64,000 bases of DNA from Botryococcus braunii (Eukaryota > Chlorophyta > Trebouxiophyceae): assembly GCA_002005505.1 (NCBI GenBank), contig MVGU01000501.1, positions 327,501 through 391,500 of the forward strand, given 5' to 3'. Positions within the stretch are counted from its first letter, which is position 1. Each line of letters opens with the position of its first letter. Positions 20,681 through 30,742 of this stretch are shown in pieces. Under the pieces are notes generated by a model. That model made no database searches, was not told where the DNA came from, and saw nothing but the letters and a program-made list of their open reading frames with translations. The translations under genes were made by a program, and so were the position numbers.

Positions 20681-23600
20681 CTATGTCATCTTCACAAGTC
20701 CAAACCCTCGCCTGTGCATCTGGAAGGCAGGGCGAGCGAGAGGCTTTGTCAGCATGTCTGCCTTGTTCCTTGCAGACTCCACATAGCAGAGTGTAACCTG
20801 CCCCTTTGCAATAGCTTCACGTGCAAAGTGGAAGCACACTGCAATGTGCTTAGTATACTTGCTATACAGTGGGTTTTTCAGGTTAGCAATGCACCCCTGA
20901 TTGTCACAGTATAGCTTCACTGACCAAGGAGGAGTTCCGATTTCCTCCATGAACCCACGCAGCCAGTTAAGCTCCTTAATAGCCAGACTGGTTGCCATGA
21001 ATTCTGCCTCCACAGTGGAGGTAGCAACTGAGTGTTGCTTCTTACTACCCCAGACCACAGCACTGCCAAACACTGATAGCACATATCCCGAGGTAGAATG
21101 CCTGCTGTCAATATCGCCAGCATAATCTGCATCAACATGACCTTCTAACACAGGCCCTTTCCCTCCCAGCACTAAGACACACTCTCGAGTAGACTGAAGA
21201 TACCTCAATACCCTCAAGCCCTCATTCATGTGGGCAGTGGTGGGAGCGTTCCGGTAACGGGACAGAACACCCACAGCCTGAGCTATATCAGGTCGAGTTG
21301 TATTAGCAATATACAACAGAGACCCAACAAGCTCACAATATCTATGCCCGGGAGGCAGTGGAGTCCCAGACCCAAAGCTGGTCTCACCCACTGTAACCTG
21401 CGGCATCCCAGACATCACAAAGTCTTTACTCATGGGAGTATCGACTGTACGTGACTCAGCACTCACCCCAAACTTCTCACACAGTGCATCAATCTTAGGC
21501 ACGCAGCTCAGTGATAAGCACCGATTCTCTCTATCTCTCAGGATCTGGCAGCCCAAGAAGTCCTTGACTTCACCAAGGTCATGAATCTTGAAGCTTGCCA
21601 ACAGCTCCTTTTTCACCCATTCTATCTCTTCCGCACCCATTGCCACAATCAAAAGATCATCAACATACACAAGCATGTATGACAGCTCCCCATCCTCGTG
21701 TCTCTTTATGTAAACTCCCGCATCGCTCTTACACACTTCATATCCCATACTCAGCAGCTTCTCATTCAGGGTCTTGTGCCAAGCCCTGGGAGCCTGCTTC
21801 AGGCCATAAAGGGCCTTACGCAGTCTGCACACAATGTTGGGGTTGCCATTATCAAATCCAGGAGGCTGTGTCACATACACCTCCTCCTCTAATTCACCAT
21901 TCAAAAAGGCGGTCTTTATATCCACCTGGTGAATTTCCATGTTCTTTGCTGCAGCAGTTGCTAGCAAAGTCCTCCTGGACCCATAGCTACTGGTAGGTGC
22001 AAAGACCTCATCTACATCAACTCCAGGAATCTGTCTACAGCCCTGGGCTACAAGCCGAGCCTTAAATCTCAACACGTTCCCATGTGCATCAGTCTTCACA
22101 GAGAAGATCCAATGCACAGGGATCACCTTGTGTCCCCTGGGTCTCTCAACGTACTCCATCACCTCGTGCGCATCAAGAGAATCTTGCTCCTCTTGCATTG
22201 CCTGGCGCCAGAATTCCCACTGAGGGGATCTTTGCGCCTCCCTGAGGTTTCCAGGGATTGGCACCTTGGACCACCTCACCCCAGGTATCTTACCCTTTAC
22301 AGGATTCAGATTGTGATCATGCACAACATGGCTATCCTCTCTAGGCTCACACGCACGTGCTTCCACTACTCTTTCGCTCGAGGTTACTGCGTTACACACC
22401 TCTCTGACTCTCTCCCACTCTGGAGGTGTCTGCAGCTTTCTCTCCTTGGAGGATTCACATGCTGCTCCACTCAATCTGGGTCTTACATCACTCGTCATGT
22501 CCCAAACGCACTCATCACTCAAAGGCGCAGCATAATCTGGCACTGTGCGACACCCTGCAGTGGTGTCTCTCTCATCCACGCTTGTACTCTCACAACACAC
22601 CTGTGACTCCCCAGTGTGTCCCTCACAAGCACGCAGAGCCTGGCCATCTGAAGACTCCCTTTGTCCATCAAGTGTCTGATTGGAAATCTCCAAACTGACC
22701 TCTCTTGCCTCACTCTCAGCGCTTACATGATCAGACATGCCCTCCAGCCTGGCCAAGTCCTGTCCATTAGGCTGAGCTTCCGTTGCTTCCCCTGGGCAAA
22801 TGGCCTCTGACATTCTCCTATTCTCTCCATCACTCACATCTCCATCATGTTCCACAGTGACCTCAGCTGCAGTCTCACGTGCTGCTACTCTCTGATCATA
22901 CCGTTGCTGCCGGGTCAGCCCGTCTTGCCCTCGGACACCCATGGCCCCAACTTCCATTCGAACACATTCTTGCACATTATTCAAACGTTGCATGTGTGAC
23001 TTGGTCTCCTCGCCTCCTCGCGCCAGGTTCTCCATGTGTCCGAGTACGGACCAGCTGTGGCCGGACTGCGTATGGCTCAGCTCCGAGGAAGTGGGCTCCC
23101 CGTCCACGTTGACACTTGTAGTCTCAGAATTCTCACAGGGGTTGATTGCACATGGGGTAGTTGCACAGGGGGTGGTTGCACAGGGGGAGTCAGGTCCGGA
23201 CTGCTGCACGTTGACCTCTCGGTTGCAGAGAGGCTCAGGATCATCTGAGTCCCAAAAAGACAACTGACCCAAGGACTGCTGGCCCTCCTGTTGTACAAAA
23301 GGCAAGGCAAAGGGCTGCTGGACTGCATTTGGACTCACAGGAGACATGGTGCTAAGCCCCACTCTGTCTGCGCCCCTTAAGTGCTCCAGAAAGGTAACAT
23401 CTCTGCTTTCTTTCCAAATCCCGTTTCCCATATAAATTCTATATGCCTTTGACACACTGGAATACCCTGTGAAGAGACCAGGGGAGGTCTTAGACTCAAA
23501 CACTCCCCTTTGGTGATCAGGTATGTGCACATGTGCTAGACAGCCAAAAGTCCTGAGCAGGGATACATCGGGCTTTACCCCATGGAAGGCTTCATAAGGC

Positions 23601-25825
23601 GTCTTGTCACGTCCAGTCACAGGTCCCATATTGTACAGGATGCAGGCTGTCTCCACTGCTTCCTTCCAGAGTGACTGTTTGGCAGCTGCATGCAACATGA
23701 GTGTTCTGGCCTTCTCCTTGATTGTTCGGTTCATCCGTTCAGCAACGCCATTTTGCTGAGGCGTGTATGCTGCAGAGGTCTCAAATTTAATTCCCTCCTG
23801 CGTACAGAAACCCTTCAATGTACTGTTGAGGAATTCTGTCCCCCTGTCAGTACGAATGCACTTAACAGAGCGGTTCAACTGCCTCTGCCAAAAAATCAGG
23901 AGGTCTCTGACTGCACTGCTGATTGCATCCTTGGTTTTTACTGCCAGGGCTATGACGTAGTGCGTAGCCTCATCCACAATCGTGACAAAGAAGCGCTCCC
24001 CAGTAATAGCTGTAGGGGAGATGGGGCCAACTGTGTCCAAATGAATTCTCTCAAGGGGCTCAGTGGCTGCTCTGGAACTGGTTCCAAAAGGGGGACGACT
24101 GTGCTTTCCTTGAATGCACGCTTCACACGAAGAGTGACAGTTTGCGCAAGGGGAGAGAGATACAGGGATGCCCAGGACCAAATCTTCAGACTGCAGTCGC
24201 CTCATATTAACCTCCCCTGGGTGCCCCAGTCTACTGTGCCACAGTGCTCTCAATCTGCAATCATGAGCGACTGGTGCTCTGGCTGTGTTAACAAACACAG
24301 AGGCAGGGTTTCTGACTGGACTGACCTTCTGCAAGAAATACAGGCCATTTCTCTGTGCAACTGAACAAGACCAGTTTTGAGCGCCACGCATACCAGTGTA
24401 ACTTCCCACACTGTCTGTCACAAAACTAGCCCCATCACGTATAGCAGCTGTCACTGAAATCAGATTAGCTGTAGCTGAAGGAACACAATGCACATTGTGA
24501 AGCCACAGGGGTTGCTGTTCTGCACTGCTCAAGCACAGGGAACCAGTTGCAATTATCTGTCCCGTGGCATCTGACGTAGCCATATGCAAAGGAATGGGAT
24601 TTCTGTGCAGGGTGGGGGAATGTAGCAGGGACAGATCATTGACTAGGTGGATGGTGGCTCCACTGTCCACCAGAAAACTTCTCGCTTCTGGCATGACGCG
24701 TGTTGGTGTTAAGACATTCAGAGAAATCATGGCAGACATACCAGAGGGTGGTGGATATCCCCCGGGGAAAAAGTTGTTGCCGTTCCCGCTGCCCTCCGGA
24801 GGTCGAGCCACTGCAGCCGACGCTTGATTTTGGAATTGCGGAAGCAGATTGGCCATTGCAGCCATGACTTGCTGCAGGTTCTGTTGCATCTTCTCGTCCG
24901 CCTCCTTCTTGAGGCAGTTCCTCTCAAAATGGCCTAGCTTGTTGCAGTAGCGGCAGCGCCTGTTGTCACGCCGGTCCCGTCCCTCCACCTTGGTCGATGA
25001 AGCTTGGCCCCCCTGGCCTCCAGCTTGGGTCTCCTGTGGGCTTGCAGTCCCTGGTGTGGTGGAGTAGGCTGGTGTGATGGCTGCCCTGGCCACAGGGGTG
25101 ACTCTGGGGACCTGGTCGTTGAAGCCCAGTCCCTTGGCTGTGGTGGAGATGATCTCCCACAGTCCCTCCAGATCCTTCCCAGCAGATGAGGAGAACATCC
25201 CAGTCTCCTTCGCTTCCTCTGGCAGGCCCTTGATGATTGCCAGCTTGGCTTCTCTCTCCATGATGGAGTGCCCATTTCGCTTGAGTGCATGGAAGAGTGC
25301 CACCTTCCTGTTGTAGTAGTCCTCCAACGTTTCTGTCTCTCCCATGCTGGTGTGTAGGAGCTCCAGCCAGCGTGCTGTTACCTCCTGGTCTGCCCCTCCA
25401 GTAAAACGCTCTCGAACCCACTGGTAGGCATTGGCTGCCACTTGCATTGCAGCCAGCTTGGCACCCCACGCCTTGGGGACGCTCTCAATCAGCATTAGGA
25501 GCGCTGCTGCATTCTCCTCTGTGTCTGGCATTGGAGCTTCAATGGCTGCCTTGCACCTTTTGAGGCCACAGGCTGCCACATATGCCAGATCCCAGAGTGG
25601 AAATTCCACTCCCTCTCTGTCCAGAGTCACTGGACATTTGACATTCGTGGTGACGACGCCACCGGTTTTCGTCATTGCGATGCACATCTCTCCACTCTGT
25701 GCAGTGGAGTTTGCTGGCTGGCTGGGTGATGCACTGATGGAGGAGCCAGACCCAGCTGATCCAGACTCCGTTGCAGTGCGCTTACTTCTCGTTTTCATGA
25801 TCACTTGTCTGCTTCTAGTTTTCAT
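20681..25825 (-). CDS. Gag-Pol polyprotein of element B, intact (1714 residues)
   Basis: One open frame encodes the whole Copia polyprotein. ATG at 25825 is preferred; a TTG two codons earlier is also in frame. The first ten codons are partly duplicated (MKTRSRQVIMKTRSKR). Domains in order: Gag to about 285; CCHC zinc knuckle CRYCNKLGHFERNC near 290; aspartic protease FLVDSGATIHLV near 387; integrase HHCC (WHSRLGHPG through CEACIQGKH) 528-575; DDE residues near 598, 659 and 695, the last two 35 residues apart; a long Ser/Thr/Cys-rich linker with PCATTPCATTPC; reverse transcriptase with QVDIKTAFLNGELEEEVYV and YVDDLLIV near 1387; RNase H with VDADYAGD and TVEAEFMA near 1565-1610; stop at 20681. 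Every catalytic motif I can check is present, so it may be functional. It acts in cytoplasmic virus-like particles and, after import, in integration. Confidence 0.96.
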   Translation of the reverse strand: MKTRSRQVIMKTRSKRTATESGSAGSGSSISASPSQPANSTAQSGEMCIAMTKTGGVVTTNVKCPVTLDREGVEFPLWDLAYVAACGLKRCKAAIEAPMPDTEENAAALLMLIESVPKAWGAKLAAMQVAANAYQWVRERFTGGADQEVTARWLELLHTSMGETETLEDYYNRKVALFHALKRNGHSIMEREAKLAIIKGLPEEAKETGMFSSSAGKDLEGLWEIISTTAKGLGFNDQVPRVTPVARAAITPAYSTTPGTASPQETQAGGQGGQASSTKVEGRDRRDNRRCRYCNKLGHFERNCLKKEADEKMQQNLQQVMAAMANLLPQFQNQASAAVARPPEGSGNGNNFFPGGYPPPSGMSAMISLNVLTPTRVMPEARSFLVDSGATIHLVNDLSLLHSPTLHRNPIPLHMATSDATGQIIATGSLCLSSAEQQPLWLHNVHCVPSATANLISVTAAIRDGASFVTDSVGSYTGMRGAQNWSCSVAQRNGLYFLQKVSPVRNPASVFVNTARAPVAHDCRLRALWHSRLGHPGEVNMRRLQSEDLVLGIPVSLSPCANCHSSCEACIQGKHSRPPFGTSSRAATEPLERIHLDTVGPISPTAITGERFFVTIVDEATHYVIALAVKTKDAISSAVRDLLIFWQRQLNRSVKCIRTDRGTEFLNSTLKGFCTQEGIKFETSAAYTPQQNGVAERMNRTIKEKARTLMLHAAAKQSLWKEAVETACILYNMGPVTGRDKTPYEAFHGVKPDVSLLRTFGCLAHVHIPDHQRGVFESKTSPGLFTGYSSVSKAYRIYMGNGIWKESRDVTFLEHLRGADRVGLSTMSPVSPNAVQQPFALPFVQQEGQQSLGQLSFWDSDDPEPLCNREVNVQQSGPDSPCATTPCATTPCAINPCENSETTSVNVDGEPTSSELSHTQSGHSWSVLGHMENLARGGEETKSHMQRLNNVQECVRMEVGAMGVRGQDGLTRQQRYDQRVAARETAAEVTVEHDGDVSDGENRRMSEAICPGEATEAQPNGQDLARLEGMSDHVSAESEAREVSLEISNQTLDGQRESSDGQALRACEGHTGESQVCCESTSVDERDTTAGCRTVPDYAAPLSDECVWDMTSDVRPRLSGAACESSKERKLQTPPEWERVREVCNAVTSSERVVEARACEPREDSHVVHDHNLNPVKGKIPGVRWSKVPIPGNLREAQRSPQWEFWRQAMQEEQDSLDAHEVMEYVERPRGHKVIPVHWIFSVKTDAHGNVLRFKARLVAQGCRQIPGVDVDEVFAPTSSYGSRRTLLATAAAKNMEIHQVDIKTAFLNGELEEEVYVTQPPGFDNGNPNIVCRLRKALYGLKQAPRAWHKTLNEKLLSMGYEVCKSDAGVYIKRHEDGELSYMLVYVDDLLIVAMGAEEIEWVKKELLASFKIHDLGEVKDFLGCQILRDRENRCLSLSCVPKIDALCEKFGVSAESRTVDTPMSKDFVMSGMPQVTVGETSFGSGTPLPPGHRYCELVGSLLYIANTTRPDIAQAVGVLSRYRNAPTTAHMNEGLRVLRYLQSTRECVLVLGGKGPVLEGHVDADYAGDIDSRHSTSGYVLSVFGSAVVWGSKKQHSVATSTVEAEFMATSLAIKELNWLRGFMEEIGTPPWSVKLYCDNQGCIANLKNPLYSKYTKHIAVCFHFAREAIAKGQVTLCYVESARNKADMLTKPLARPAFQMHRRGFGLVKMT

Positions 25826-26120
25826 GATCAAGCCAGTTCTTCACTCCAAGCCTTAAATGACTTCCCCTGGAAGCACTTCTTCCTAGCTCTGACACTGAGT
25901 TGATCAGTCCCAGAAGTACTTCTGCTTTCCCAGCCCAGTTGCTACTGTACAACAATTCCTTCCAGCACTACAGAAGGAATAATTTTACGTGACTAGCTCG
26001 ATATGTTTGAACGGCCAGACCTCACTCGTCAGTGAAGCTCGCAGTCTCGAAGCGGGGTCCGAAACCCCTTTTCTCCCTGGAAATCTGTCGTGCGTCACTG
26101 CAAGCTCAGCTTGGAAAGCG

Positions 26121-26133
26121 TGGGCCCATAACC
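26121..26133 (-). other. Primer-binding site of element B (initiator tRNA-Met, internal)
   Basis: The minus strand reads GGTTATGGGCCCA directly after the LTR, identical to the sites of elements A and C. Confidence 0.85.
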
Positions 26134-27012
26134 TCAAACATTTCTGCTTGCGGCGTCACCTGCAGTGATGGCACGACGGCAGCGTCACTTCGTAGCCTGT
26201 GGGAAAAACCGTCCACGCTACAACGTTTCCAGGAACAGCACACAGCACTCTCCAACAGTAGAGGTTGGTCAAGGATACCAACATGCTTCGGACAAGTCTT
26301 ACAAATGATCTTAACTGCTCTCACTCTTGCTAAAGACCACGTAACACTACGCCTTGCCTGATAGCAGAGTTCAGCACCAAAGAGGCCTTGCGATGTCTAC
26401 TTTACGTCACTAGAATACAATAATAGTTCATCAGTAACTCAGCAAGGTCTCTTTGTGATGTTTGTACAGTGAAACTATCTTACCGCCACAACGGTGGACG
26501 TCAACATAAGTCTCAATGAGGTCAAACATTCAGTGCGCTCTCGTCATGCACTCTCATCAATGCACACAGCAGTAATATCTAACTGGTCTGAATGTTTGAG
26601 CACAATCATATCTGGAACGGCTTTGAGAATCCTAAACACACCTGCAGTGATGGCACGACGGCAGCGTCACTTCGTAGCCTGTGGGAAAAACCGTCCACGC
26701 TACAACGTTTCCAGGAACAGCACACAGCACTCTCCAACAGTAGAGGTTGGTCAAGGATACCAACATGCTTCGGACAAGTACCGAGCCGTTCCTGGGCTGC
26801 CCAGGGATGGCTCGGACTGCAGGGATCCTAAAGTACTACCATACGTAATGTCTATTGAGAACGCATATCGTACAAGTCACGTGTTATGTCATTGAGGTAC
26901 GAGTATGATCTATACCGTTCATAAAGGGCTATAACGGCTATAGTTTACACTGCTGTTGATGGCATGTGACAGGGGATGTCACTAAGTACAGTATTGACCA
27001 ATTCATTCAACA
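26134..27012 (-). repeat. 5' LTR of element B (879 bp)
   Basis: Promoter-bearing LTR in element sense, near-identical to 19777-20655, with the same internal 141-bp duplication. Confidence 0.95.
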
Positions 27013-29420
27013 CTCAGCCATCAAGCAGTGGCTGATCCAGTCAGTTCCAGTCATCTGGCATTCTCAGATCTCATGCCACAAAGCAGCGTTCGACTTCATC
27101 ACGTGGGTGAAGAACAGTCATACTGGAGGGAGCAACCAAGACATCAACCTTGAGTGGTACAAGGAAATGGAGCAGGGCATCAAGACAGGGGAGACACTCA
27201 AGGTCTACCTCTACAGAATGATGGATCTGGCTACAAGTCTCAGAAACAACGCGTTCATCCTCTTGGACCACAATGTTGGGGAGCTGATGGTGAAGGGCCT
27301 CCCTCCTGTGCTGAGGCTCGAGTCCCTGGAGGTTATGGCAACCGACAAGCCGCCATTGGAGCTGATTCAAAGAATCCTGCGCGCCGCAGCCAGCCGTGGG
27401 TACAAGGACCCACCTGCAGAGTCCCTCTGGCCTCAGGCCATGGCAGCTGCAGCAGTGGCTGGTCCCTCTGGGGGGGTAGCTGGAGCGTCATCAAGCGCTG
27501 GAGCTGCACCAGGAGTGGGAGCAGTACCGGGAGTTGGAGCAGCACTACCAGCAAACGAACAGCCTCCCGCTGGCCCCTCTGCAACTACTTTTGGTGGCAG
27601 GGGGCGTGGACCTGGCAGGGCAAGAAGGCCCAGAGAGGAGCTTACATGCCACTTCTGCAAGGCAAAGGGCCACTTCATGACTGACTGCGGACCGCTCAGG
27701 CAGCTGCAGGCTCTGCATCAAAACATGCAAGCGGCAAGCGTTGGGCCTGCAGCTTACTGGGGCCAGGGAGGCCCACAGTCGTCTCCTCAAGCCTGGTGGG
27801 ACCATGGATTTGGCCGGGGTGGCCCGCCTTCATCCGCTTCCAGCCCTGGACCACCTTCAGCATATAACTATCCAACAAGTCAACACACGTTTCCGGGGTG
27901 GCATTTACCACCTCCACCCCCTCCTTCTGGTGAGGCGATGTTTATCTCTCTCAATGTGCTTGCCCCAACTTCGCATGGAGCTAGCAGCACATCTTGGTTA
28001 ATAGATAGTGGTGCCTCTGTGCATATAGTCAATGATCTCTCATTGCTCCATAATCCAGTTATGCATAGACAGCCTCTTCCTCTGCACTTGGCAACCTCAG
28101 ACGCCAAGGGAGGAATCATTGCATCTGGGTCTGTATGCCTTGTGAATGCAAGGCACGAAGTATTCTGGCTGCACAATGTGCAGTGTGTTCCTTCTGCGCA
28201 TACCAACCTCATTTCAGTCACTGGTGCAATTCAGGATGGAGCATCTTTCCTGACTGACACTGCAGGTGGTTACACAGCCATGAAGGGACCTGAAGGGTGG
28301 TGTGGAGATATCACCCGCGCACGAGGTCTGTTTTTTTTGGAGTTTGTTAGTCCTGTCAGAGGGCAGCAAGTTGGCTGCAGACATATTGATCACATGGCTG
28401 AGGCGTCTCATCTTAGGAAAGGACACGTGTGTAGCGAGAGATCTCTGTGGCATGCTAGGTTAGGTCATCCTGGTGCCAGCAGCATGCAGAGGTTCTCCAA
28501 GGAAGATCTGGTTACAGGAATCAATATCTCCCTTGCTCCCTGCTCTGAGTGCCCCAAGCACTGTGAATCGTGTATACAAGGGAAACACTCCAGACCTCCT
28601 TTCCCTGTATCTTCCAGGCCTGCACATCACCCACTCGATAGAGTCCATGTGGATACTGTGGGTCCCATATCACCTCCTGCCATCACAGGTGAACGATATT
28701 GGGTCACTGTAGTGGATGAAAGTTCACACCAAGTTGCCTCCCTGCCTGTGAAGTCAAAGGATTGCATCCCAAAGGCTGTGATAGACCTGCTCCGTTTTTG
28801 GCAGACCCAACGAGGCACGGTTGTGAAGTGTGTGAGGACTGACAGGGGTTCAGAGTTCCTGAACCAGCAATTCAAAGAGTTTTGTGCTCAGCAGGGCACT
28901 AAGATGGAGTCCTCAGCGCCCTACACGCCTCAGCAGAATGGGGTGGCGGAGAGGATGAATAGGACCCTGAAGGAGCGAACAAGGACTCTGTTGGTCCATG
29001 CTGCAGCAGACCCTTCCCTTTGGAAGGAGGCGCTCGAGACAGCTACCCTCCTCTACAATGTGGGTCCTACTTCAGGCAGGTCCCTGACCCCCATGGAATT
29101 ATTCTTTGGTGTCAAACCTGATGTGTCGGTGCTGCGCACGTTTGGCTGTGTAGCCCATGTGCACATTCCCAGTGGCCAAAGGTCTGTTTTTGGGCCCAAG
29201 ACCATCCCTGGGATGTTTACTGGTTATTGTCCCCAGTCTAAAGCGTATCGTGTGTACGTGGGGAATGGAGTGTGGAAGGAGAGTAGGGACGTCAGCTTTA
29301 TCGAGCACTTGAGGGGGGCTGAGAGAGTGGGTCTATCAAAGGTCCAGCCTGGGTCTGTCTATGATTCTAGGATATCACCCCCCCTTGGCAGTGAGAATCT
29401 GGCAACGCCTCAAGCAATTC

Positions 29421-30148
29421 TGTTATAATAGTGACAGAACATTTTGGTGCCTTTCCCTCAGAAGAGTAATAGTGGCCAGATCATCGTCAATTACCAGAGA
29501 GAGCAGTTAGTAGAATGAGTAATCAGTGGCAGAACCCAGGAGTTCTGCCAGAACCAATCTAGACCAATTGCACGTTAATAAGAAAGGATTAGATAATCGG
29601 ACACGGTTTGCTCGAAAGGCTATATGCTCCTGGCTCGAAGGATTGAGGCACTTGATTGGGACATCAAAAGCACTTCGGGTGTTTGCTACTTTACTGTTGC
29701 CAGTCAAGTCTCCTCACTCACAGACGACACTGCTTGTTTCTCTACGCACAACAAGAGTGTCGCCGGGCTTAACACCCTCGTGCCGGGACATGCAGGTAAA
29801 CTGCTGTCAAGACATCATATGAACATGAACAATGGTTTAGGAAGGGTCTAGATAAGGTACAATAGAAAGGCGTAATTGCTTAGCTCATCAGACATTGGTA
29901 ATGCAGACTATCAGTAACGTTGTTGATAGGATAGTTCGAGTTGCCGAGTGGCGAGAGAGAGCAATAAACATTGTAAGACTTGATTGGGACATCAAAAGCA
30001 CTTCGGGTGTTTGCTACTTTACTGTTGCCAGTCAAGTCTCCTCACTCACAGACGACACTGCTTGTTTCTCTACGCACAACAAGAGTGTCGCGGGGCTTAA
30101 CACCCTCGTGCCGGGACATGCAGGGAACATTACGCCCAGAATTGTACA
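29421..30148 (+). repeat. 5' LTR of element C (728 bp)
   Basis: Contains a 146-bp direct repeat at 29651-29796 and 29979-30124; the second copy ends 24 bp before the LTR end. Confidence 0.95.
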
Positions 30149-30161
30149 GGTTATGGGCCCA
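30149..30161 (+). other. Primer-binding site of element C (initiator tRNA-Met, internal)
   Basis: GGTTATGGGCCCA immediately after the LTR, as in elements A and B. Confidence 0.85.
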
Positions 30162-30206
30162 CCAAACTCTTGAGCTGGGCAACTGAAAGCATGTTCCGAG
30201 CCGACG

Positions 30207-30731
30207 ATGGGACGAACGAAGCAGAGCGGAAGGATGGCGACCGGCGGTAAAAGACCGTTTATTCCCCCACCTCCTTCACCACCGACATATGATAGCCTGA
30301 GGCGAGCTGGAGGAGATACTGGACCGAGAACACCAGAAGAACGAGCATTTATAGTGAAGGATTTTGTCAGCCGCGCGTACGGACTGGGCAAACTCGAACA
30401 GCCTCTGTGGTTCAGACGACGATTCTCTGTTTACCCAGCATACAAAGTAACTGCGTGGGAGTGTTCATTCATCAACGCGGACCCAGGCTTCGTCACGCGA
30501 GCATTATTTGAACGACATCTACAACAGCTCGGAGGACCCAACAGACCCGAGTACTGGGAAGAAAGGGCAGCCTACACAGCAGTGGAGTGTGCTCTCGCTA
30601 CTCTTGACGAGGACTTCCTACTTTCCCTTCTGGGCAGCAGAAAAGGATTCAGCCCAGAGGAGTGGTGCACGGACACAGACGACAGAGACGACGACAGGGA
30701 CGCGCAGCTGTCAGAACCTAACGCAGACTGA
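30207..30731 (+). CDS. Additional ORF upstream of gag-pol in element C (174 residues)
   Basis: A complete ATG-to-TGA frame begins 45 bp after the primer site and ends 11 bp before the gag-pol ATG, in a different frame. The N-terminus is basic and Pro-rich with PFIPPPPSPPTYDSL, so residues 25-28 form a PPTY motif of the PPxY type. The middle (about 40-140) looks folded, rich in aromatic and charged residues (LWFRRRFSVYPAYKVTAWEC), and the C-terminus is strongly acidic (DTDDRDDDRD). I recognise no domain. Elements A and B have no comparable frame in their shorter leaders. Because it precedes gag-pol on the same transcript, translation of gag-pol would need reinitiation, leaky scanning or splicing. 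PPxY motifs recruit Nedd4-type ligases and ESCRT in retroviral Gag; whether that applies here is inference. Confidence 0.65.
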   Translation: MGRTKQSGRMATGGKRPFIPPPPSPPTYDSLRRAGGDTGPRTPEERAFIVKDFVSRAYGLGKLEQPLWFRRRFSVYPAYKVTAWECSFINADPGFVTRALFERHLQQLGGPNRPEYWEERAAYTAVECALATLDEDFLLSLLGSRKGFSPEEWCTDTDDRDDDRDAQLSEPNAD

Positions 30732-30742
30732 GGGACATCAGC

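Larger units (their letters stand above)
19777..27012 (-). mobile_element. Copia LTR retrotransposon B, nested in gag of A
   Basis: 7,236 bp, minus strand, with 879-bp LTRs at both ends, a primer site at 26121-26133, a single intact gag-pol frame and a polypurine tract AAGGGGAAG (complement of 20656-20664) beside the 3' LTR. A perfect 5-bp target duplication, CTCAG, occurs at 19772-19776 and 27013-27017. Read in element sense the LTR starts TGTTG but ends TTGA rather than the usual CA. LTRs differ at one position by eye, so it is a recent insertion. Confidence 0.96.
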
